From Dechloromonas aromatica (nom. nud.) (GTDB lineage Bacteria; Pseudomonadota; Gammaproteobacteria; Burkholderiales; Rhodocyclaceae): a stretch of DNA of 64,000 bases. Shown in pieces: positions 58,400 to 64,000 of this stretch; within the stretch, counting starts at the first letter, position 1, and each line of letters begins with the position of its first letter. Location of the stretch: the NCBI GenBank assembly GCA_017848965.1, contig JAFIHA010000027.1, forward strand, positions 124,001 through 188,000, given 5' to 3'. Below the pieces are notes generated by a model that worked only from the letters and a program-made list of their open reading frames with translations, was not told the DNA's origin and made no database searches. Made by a program: the position numbers and the translations under genes.

Positions 58400-58905
58400 C
58401 ACTTGCCGTCGGACAGCGCCTTGATGACGCGATCGGTGACGTCCAGACGCGGGCTGACCCAGACGACATCCTGCAGGATCAGGTCGTACTTGTCGGTATC
58501 GGCAATCTGCTTGATCGCCCGATTGGCCTTTTCGATGATCGCGGCGTTTTCCTCGTTCTGGCGCAGGTTGAGGTCCTCGCGGAACTCACGCTGGCGGCGC
58601 TGGAACTCACGCGACAGATCGCCCAACTCCTTTTCCTTGGCGCGGCGTTCCGATTCGCCCATCGTCACCCCGTTCTTTTCCAGGGATTCCTGCAGGCCCT
58701 GCAACTGCTTGGCCATGCGCTGCAATTCCTGGTCACGCCGGGAGAACTCGCTTTCCAGCTTCTTGGCGGCCTTCTGGGCGGCCGGCGCCTCCCGGAAGAT
58801 GCGCTGGGTATCGACGTAACCCACCTTGAGTTCGGCGGCTCCAAGCCCACCAACGCTCAAGAGGGACATCAGGGAGGCGACTGCAAAGGTTCTGGCTTTC
58901 AACAT
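58399..58905 (-). CDS. skp: Periplasmic chaperone Skp/OmpH
   Basis: A 168-residue OmpH-family chaperone with a signal peptide (ending [16 protein letters not shown]) and long charged coiled-coil helices through the middle that form the tentacles of the trimer. It keeps outer-membrane proteins soluble in the periplasm for BamA. It lies between bamA and lpxD, the conserved order. Confidence 0.93.
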   Translation of the reverse strand: MLKARTFAVASLMSLLSVGGLGAAELKVGYVDTQRIFREAPAAQKAAKKLESEFSRRDQELQRMAKQLQGLQESLEKNGVTMGESERRAKEKELGDLSREFQRRQREFREDLNLRQNEENAAIIEKANRAIKQIADTDKYDLILQDVVWVSPRLDVTDRVIKALSDGK

Positions 58906-58917
58906 GAGACTCCTGGA

Positions 58918-61194
58918 TCAAAAAGTGGTACCCAACTGGAACTGGAAGGCTTCCTTTTCATCGTCATCCTTCTTGTTCAGCGGCGTACCGATACTGAATT
59001 TCAACGGTCCGATCGGCGACACCCAGGACGCCGTCACCCCGGTTGAATAACGCAACTCCCCGAGGTCGAACTTGTCGCCCGAAGCGTACACCTGGCCGGC
59101 ATCAAAGAACAGACCGACGCGCGCGGTTCTCTCGAAACCCGGCAAGCTCCACAGCAGTTCGGCGTTACCGACGATCTTCCGGTTGCCACCGAGATGGTCA
59201 TCGCCATCGAGGGTACCCGAAGTCCCCAGCGTGCTGGTCTTGAAACCGCGTACCGAGTTCACCCCACCGGCGTAGTAGTTCTTGAAGAAGGGCAAGTCCT
59301 TGCCACTATACCCGCCTGCATAGCCAAGATCGCCATTGAGCATCAGCGTGAAGCGCTTGGACAAGGGCAGGAAATGCTGGATCTGGTAATTGGCGCGGTA
59401 ATAGGTCAAATCACCACCGGGCAGACCGACTTCCAGACTGGCGCGCTGGTAGGTGCCCTTGGTCGGAAAGAAGAAGCTGTTCTTCGTATCCTTGGCCCAG
59501 GTCAGGGTCAGCGGAATCGAGATGTTGGTCTTGCCGAAATCCGCGACATACTTCTTGTAGTAGCTCGGACTGCTGTCGTATACATCGATGCTCGTCGTAT
59601 CCGCCGCAACGCCGAAGGAGAAGGATTGATACTCGTCGATCGGGAAACCGAAACGGATACCACCGCCGGTGGATTGCGACTTGTAGTAGGCAAGATCGGT
59701 TGAACTGGTATCGGTCGTCCGGTGATAGACGTCGAAGCCCTGACTGACACCATCCGGCGTGAAATAGGGATTGGTGTAGGAAACCGAATAGGTCCGGTTG
59801 GATTTCGAGGTATTGACCTGCAGACCGACGTTGTTGCCGCTACCCATGAAATTGTTCTGGGAAATCGCCCCGGAGAGGATGACTTTGTCGGAGCTCGAGG
59901 TACCTAGGCCGAGCATCAGGTTGCCGGTCGGCTTCTCGGTGACGTTCACATTGACGTCGAGCTGATCGGTCGTTCCCTGCACCGGGGGGGTCTCGACGGC
60001 AACTTCGGTGAAGAAACCAAGGCGGTCGATGCGCTCCTTCGAAGACTGGACCTTCTGCGCATCGTACCAGGCGCTCTCCATCTGCCGCATCTCGCGGCGC
60101 ACGACTTCGTCGCGCGTCTTGGTATTGCCGGTGACGTTGATGCGGCGCACATAAACCCGCTTGCCGGGATCGACGAAGACGGTGAAGTCTACGAGATGCT
60201 TCTCCCGGTTGATCTCGGGCGAAGCATTGACGTTGGCGAAGGCATAGCCTTCAGCACCCAGACGATCAACGATCGCCTTGGTCGATTCGTTGAGCTTTTC
60301 CCGCGAGAAGACATCACCGGGACGCACCGAAACCAGTTTGCGCAATTCCGTTTCGGGAATCGTGAAATCGCCGGCCAGTTTGACTGAGGCCACCTTGTAG
60401 CGTTCGCCCTCGACAATGTTGAGGGTGATGTAGACGTCCTGCTTGTCGGGCGAAATCGAGACCTGGGTGGACTCGACGTTGAATTCCATGTAACCGCGAT
60501 CCAGGTAGAAGGAACGCAGTTTTTCGATGTCGGCGGAAAGCTTCTGGCGGGAATACTGGTCGTTCTTGTTATACCAGGTCAGCCAGCCCGGCGTGGTCAG
60601 TTCGAACAGCGACTGCAGTTCCTTCTCCGGGAAGGCCTTGGCGCCGACGATGTTGATCTGGCGAATCTTTGCGGCATCGCCTTCGACGATGGTGAAGTTG
60701 ACGCCAACCCGATTGCGTTCAAGCGGCGTCACCGTCGTCGTGATCCGGGCAGCATACTTGCCGCGCGTCAGGTACTGCCGCTTGAGCTCCTGCTCCGCCT
60801 TGTCGAGCAAGGAACGGTCGAAGATGCGGCCAGTGGCGATACCGACTTCCTTGAGCGCCTTGATGATCGCGTCTTTTTCGAATTCCTTCATGCCGACGAA
60901 ATCGAGCGAGGCGATCGCCGGCCGCTCCTGCAGGACGACGACCATGACATTGCCTTCGACGTCGATCCGCACATCCTTGAAGAAACCGGTGGCGAACAGT
61001 GACTTGATGGCCTGTGCCGCTTTTTCGTCGGTGAAGGTTTCGCCGACCTTGACCGGCAGATAACTGAACACCGTCCCCGCCTCGGTACGCTGGATACCCT
61101 CGACACGGATGTCCTTGACCACGAACGGGGAAAAGGCCAGCGCGGGCATGGCAAACAGACCGGCAATCAGGGCTGGCAACAGGGATTTTTTCAT
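58918..61194 (-). CDS. bamA: Outer-membrane assembly factor BamA
   Basis: A 758-residue Omp85 protein: signal peptide (MKKSLLPALIAGLFAMPALA), five POTRA repeats to about residue 420, and a C-terminal 16-strand barrel with GVNSVRGFKTS (the VRGF loop in L6) and a terminal Phe (FQLGTTF). It inserts beta-barrel proteins into the outer membrane. It follows rseP by 2 bases and precedes skp. Confidence 0.96.
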   Translation of the reverse strand: MKKSLLPALIAGLFAMPALAFSPFVVKDIRVEGIQRTEAGTVFSYLPVKVGETFTDEKAAQAIKSLFATGFFKDVRIDVEGNVMVVVLQERPAIASLDFVGMKEFEKDAIIKALKEVGIATGRIFDRSLLDKAEQELKRQYLTRGKYAARITTTVTPLERNRVGVNFTIVEGDAAKIRQINIVGAKAFPEKELQSLFELTTPGWLTWYNKNDQYSRQKLSADIEKLRSFYLDRGYMEFNVESTQVSISPDKQDVYITLNIVEGERYKVASVKLAGDFTIPETELRKLVSVRPGDVFSREKLNESTKAIVDRLGAEGYAFANVNASPEINREKHLVDFTVFVDPGKRVYVRRINVTGNTKTRDEVVRREMRQMESAWYDAQKVQSSKERIDRLGFFTEVAVETPPVQGTTDQLDVNVNVTEKPTGNLMLGLGTSSSDKVILSGAISQNNFMGSGNNVGLQVNTSKSNRTYSVSYTNPYFTPDGVSQGFDVYHRTTDTSSTDLAYYKSQSTGGGIRFGFPIDEYQSFSFGVAADTTSIDVYDSSPSYYKKYVADFGKTNISIPLTLTWAKDTKNSFFFPTKGTYQRASLEVGLPGGDLTYYRANYQIQHFLPLSKRFTLMLNGDLGYAGGYSGKDLPFFKNYYAGGVNSVRGFKTSTLGTSGTLDGDDHLGGNRKIVGNAELLWSLPGFERTARVGLFFDAGQVYASGDKFDLGELRYSTGVTASWVSPIGPLKFSIGTPLNKKDDDEKEAFQFQLGTTF

Positions 61195-61196
61195 CG

Positions 61197-62564
61197 TTAG
61201 CCGCCGAACAGGCGATTCAAGTCGTTAAAAAATGCGAAAGCCATCAAGCTGAACAAAATGGCGAGTCCGAACTGTTGTCCGATTGCCATTGCCCGCTCCG
61301 AGAGGGGCTTCCGCCTGACGACTTCGATCATATGATACATCAAATGCCCGCCATCCAGCACCGGGACGGGAAGCATGTTGAGCACCCCCAGGCTGATGCT
61401 GATCAGCGCCATGAAACGGACATAATAATCGATCCCGAGCTTCGCCGTCTGTCCGGCGTAATCGGCGATCGTCACCGGCCCCGACAGGTTTTTCCAGGAA
61501 ACCTCGCCGGTCAGCATCTTGCCCATCATGCGCAGGCTGAAGATCGACTTGTCCCAGGTTTCGAAGATCGCCTTGCGCCCTGCGTCAATGACGCCGTAAC
61601 GGACGAAGGCACGCAGTTCGCGACGGCTTTCCGGGGTTTCGGCAACCGCCACGCCGATGCGGCCGATCCGCTGACCGCCTTCGGAAGCTTCGTCGGGAGT
61701 GACAGCAAGCTGCAAGCTGACGCCCTGCCGCTCGATGTCGAAACGCAGGCTGCGCCCTGCCGCTTCACGGACGGCAAGCACCAGCGCCTGCCAGTTGGCG
61801 AGCGGACGACCGTCGATCGCCAGCACGCGGTCGCCCTCCATCAAGCCGGCCCTGGCACCGGGTCCGCCATCGACCAGGCGGCCGATGACCGCCGGCAGGT
61901 CCGGACGATAGAAGCGCAAGCCGAGATGCACCAGCGGATCGCCCTCCCAACCCTCTTCCCGCACCGCATCGAGCGCCAGAACACGAGTGCGGGCGACGCC
62001 GTCGGCATCGACGACATCAAGTGCGATTTGCGCGCGCGACGCAGCTAGCTGCAGGAGTTGCCAGCGAAAATCGTCCCAGGTCGCCACCGTCTCGTCGTCG
62101 ATGCGCATCACCTGATCGCCGCCCCGGATACCGGCGGCGGCGGCGGGCGTCGAGACAGCCGGCGCACCGAGGACGGGCAGCAGTTCGTTGGTGCCGTGCA
62201 GAAAAACCGCCCAGTACAGGAAGATGGCCAGCAGGAAATTGGCCAGCGGACCGGCAGCAACGATCAGGCTGCGCCGACCGACCCCCTGCCGGTTGAAGGC
62301 ACGCGGCAGTTCTTCCGCCGCCACCTCGCCTTCCCGTTCGTCGAGCATCTTGACGTAGCCGCCCAGCGGCAGGGCGCTGACCGCCCACTCCGTGGCATCG
62401 CGCCCGAGACGCCGCTGCCAGAGAACGGGGCCGAAACCGATCGAGAAGCGCAAGACCTTGACGCCGCACCAGCGCGCGACGATGTAATGCCCGAATTCAT
62501 GGACGACGATCAGGATGCCCAATGCCAGCGCGAAGGCGGCCAGAGTCAGCGGCAGATCGCTCAT
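61197..62564 (-). CDS. rseP: Site-2 intramembrane zinc metalloprotease
   Basis: A 455-residue inner-membrane protease with the zinc motif [16 protein letters not shown] near residue 22, two periplasmic PDZ domains (around 115-200 and 205-290), and the second metal motif [15 protein letters not shown] near residue 395. It cuts anti-sigma-E after DegS in envelope stress and clears signal peptides. It overlaps dxr by ATGA. Confidence 0.94.
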   Translation of the reverse strand: MSDLPLTLAAFALALGILIVVHEFGHYIVARWCGVKVLRFSIGFGPVLWQRRLGRDATEWAVSALPLGGYVKMLDEREGEVAAEELPRAFNRQGVGRRSLIVAAGPLANFLLAIFLYWAVFLHGTNELLPVLGAPAVSTPAAAAGIRGGDQVMRIDDETVATWDDFRWQLLQLAASRAQIALDVVDADGVARTRVLALDAVREEGWEGDPLVHLGLRFYRPDLPAVIGRLVDGGPGARAGLMEGDRVLAIDGRPLANWQALVLAVREAAGRSLRFDIERQGVSLQLAVTPDEASEGGQRIGRIGVAVAETPESRRELRAFVRYGVIDAGRKAIFETWDKSIFSLRMMGKMLTGEVSWKNLSGPVTIADYAGQTAKLGIDYYVRFMALISISLGVLNMLPVPVLDGGHLMYHMIEVVRRKPLSERAMAIGQQFGLAILFSLMAFAFFNDLNRLFGG

Positions 62565-63748
62565 GCGAAACGCCCGTCGGCCACCATGACGCCCGCCAAC
62601 TGCCGCGCCCGGGCGTCGGCGGCGATGACGTCGTCGAGGCTGCCCTCGGGACCGGCCGGCAAGGCGGCGAGGACAGCTTCGTTGAGGCGGGCAATGCCGA
62701 GGAAAGACAAGCGCCGATCAAGGAAAGCGGCCACCGCCACCTCATTCGCCGCATTGAGGATGGCCGGCGCCGTCCCACCTTCGCGCAGCACATCGTAGGC
62801 GAGTTGCAGGCAGCGGAAACGCTCGAAATCGGGGGCGAAGAAGTCGAGTCGCCCGACCTTGAACAGATCGAGCGGCGCGACGCCGGCGGCGATACGCTCC
62901 GGCCACGCCATGGCGCAGGAAATCGGCGTGCGCATGTCGGGGTTGCCGAGTTGAGCCAGCGTCGAACCGTCGACATACTGGACCGCAGAATGGATCACGC
63001 TCTGCGGATGGACGACGACCTGAATCATCTCCGGCGACGCATCGAACAACCAGCGCGCTTCGATGACCTCCAGCCCCTTGTTCATCATGGTCGCCGAATC
63101 GACCGAAATCTTGCGCCCCATCACCCAGTTGGGATGGGCGCAGGCTTGTTCCGGGGTCACGGCACCAAGGTCGGCCAGCGCCACGTCGCGGAACGGACCG
63201 CCGGAAGCGGTGAGCAGGATGCGCTCGACGCCGACTGCCGCCAGGCCGCGCGTGAAATCGGCGGGCAGCGCCTGGAAAATCGCGTTGTGTTCGCTATCGA
63301 CCGGCAGTAGGCTGGCGCCGTGTTGGCGGACGGCGTGCATGAAGAGTTCGCCGGCCATGACCAGCACCTCCTTGTTCGCCAGCATCACCCGCTTGCCGGC
63401 GCGTGCTGCCGCCAGCGTCGGCGCCAGGCCGGCGGCGCCGACGATCGCCGCCATCACCGCATCGACTTCCGGCAGCGAAGAAAGCTTGATCAGGGCATCC
63501 ACCCCGTGTCGGACTTCGGTGGGCAAACCGGCATCGCGGCAACGGCCGGCGAGTTCGGCAGCCAGCGCCGCGTCGCGCATGACGGCGAAAGGCGGATGGA
63601 ATTCCCGGCATTGCTCGAACAGGGCATCGACCTGGGTATGCGCGCAAAGCGCAAAAGCCCGGTAGCGGCTGGGGTGGCGACGAATGACGTCGAGGGTGCT
63701 GGTGCCGATCGAACCGGTCGATCCGAGGACGGTGATGTTCTGGGTCAT
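62561..63748 (-). CDS. dxr: 1-deoxy-D-xylulose 5-phosphate reductoisomerase
   Basis: A 395-residue MEP-pathway enzyme making MEP from DXP with NADPH. It starts [22 protein letters not shown], has [26 protein letters not shown] (metal site) and TASGGPFRD. Standard length. The start overlaps the end of cdsA (ATGA). Confidence 0.96.
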   Translation of the reverse strand: MTQNITVLGSTGSIGTSTLDVIRRHPSRYRAFALCAHTQVDALFEQCREFHPPFAVMRDAALAAELAGRCRDAGLPTEVRHGVDALIKLSSLPEVDAVMAAIVGAAGLAPTLAAARAGKRVMLANKEVLVMAGELFMHAVRQHGASLLPVDSEHNAIFQALPADFTRGLAAVGVERILLTASGGPFRDVALADLGAVTPEQACAHPNWVMGRKISVDSATMMNKGLEVIEARWLFDASPEMIQVVVHPQSVIHSAVQYVDGSTLAQLGNPDMRTPISCAMAWPERIAAGVAPLDLFKVGRLDFFAPDFERFRCLQLAYDVLREGGTAPAILNAANEVAVAAFLDRRLSFLGIARLNEAVLAALPAGPEGSLDDVIAADARARQLAGVMVADGRFA

Positions 63749-64000
63749 CCGCGATAGATTACCAGCAACCAGACGAGCGCGATCAGCGGCAGCGTCGACG
63801 TCAGGCTGTCGATGCGATCGAGCACGCCACCATGCCCGGGCAACACGTTGCTGCTGTCCTTGATGCCGGCCTTGCGCTTGAGCAAGGACTCGAACAAGTC
63901 ACCAACAATGCTGACTGCGGTCACCGCCAGCAGGGCGAGCCCCCAGAGCGGCAAGGCAACGACGCCGTCGAGAAAATAGTGGCCGAGCACCAAGCCATAG
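63745..64000 (-). CDS. cdsA: Phosphatidate cytidylyltransferase, C-terminal part
   Basis: The last 85 residues of CdsA, running off the right edge in an open frame. The family signature is complete: [19 protein letters not shown] followed by [13 protein letters not shown], then a final membrane segment. CdsA makes CDP-diacylglycerol from phosphatidate and CTP in the inner membrane. The rest lies beyond the window. Confidence 0.93.
   Translation of the reverse strand, partial: YGLVLGHYFLDGVVALPLWGLALLAVTAVSIVGDLFESLLKRKAGIKDSSNVLPGHGGVLDRIDSLTSTLPLIALVWLLVIYRG

Noticed and set aside
1-64000. tRNA, rRNA, CRISPR arrays, insertion sequences and integrases
   Set aside because: Looked for on both strands; nothing with supporting structure, repeats or motifs was seen.

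Overview
The window comes from a GC-rich Gram-negative bacterium, most likely a betaproteobacterium of the Rhodocyclales type (inferred from the lpx/bam gene order, the two-domain Fe-S lactate dehydrogenase next to a lactate permease, and general protein similarity; no 16S is present). No rRNA, tRNA or CRISPR was seen.

Layout. 1-6.2 kb (plus strand): the end of an FAD/Fe-S lactate dehydrogenase, lactate permease, PEP carboxylase and the PEP-synthase regulator, a lactate/anaplerosis group. 6.3-27.6 kb (almost all minus): a Wzx/Wzy-type exopolysaccharide locus with genes for an N-acetylbacillosamine-like sugar (dehydratase, aminotransferase, PglD-like acyltransferase, PglC-like initiating transferase), UDP-L-FucNAc (fnlABC), a WbpP/WbpO pair for UDP-GalNAcA, four glycosyltransferases, acyltransferases, a deacetylase and an hydroxyacyl-CoA dehydrogenase homologue. 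Wzy and Wzx are strikingly AT-rich. A MarR-type EPS regulator ends this block. 27.8-35.7 kb (plus): the assembly/export operon, with a low-molecular-weight tyrosine phosphatase, BY-kinase co-polymerase, a small repeat-ended secreted protein, Wza-like exporter and a GfcB/C/D (YjbF/G/H) module.

35.8-39.3 kb (minus): a compact lasso-peptide-like cluster. It has a PqqD-type recognition protein, an asparagine-synthetase-type cyclase, a 37-residue precursor with a candidate 13-residue core ending in Ser, and an HPr-kinase-like gene. The usual B2 leader peptidase is absent, and a decayed second Asn-synthetase fragment lies at the downstream edge. Then glmS, a VanZ-like protein and a beta-CASP metallo-beta-lactamase protein.

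43.5-53.5 kb (minus): an apparent three-gene operon of a 2481-residue highly reducing iterative PKS (KS-AT-DH-pseudoMT-pseudoKR-ER-KR-ACP, no thioesterase) followed by two alpha-oxoamine synthases. One keeps the PLP lysine. The other has His there and is degraded at further positions, recalling the LCB1/LCB2 architecture of eukaryotic serine palmitoyltransferase. The predicted product is a reduced polyketide chain released by decarboxylative condensation with an amino acid, giving a sphingoid-like amino-ketone or amino-alcohol lipid. This is the most interesting candidate system here.

53.6-64 kb (minus): the conserved envelope operon cdsA-dxr-rseP-bamA-skp-lpxD-fabZ-lpxA-lpxB-rnhB-RNA methyltransferase, with overlapping or near-abutting genes.
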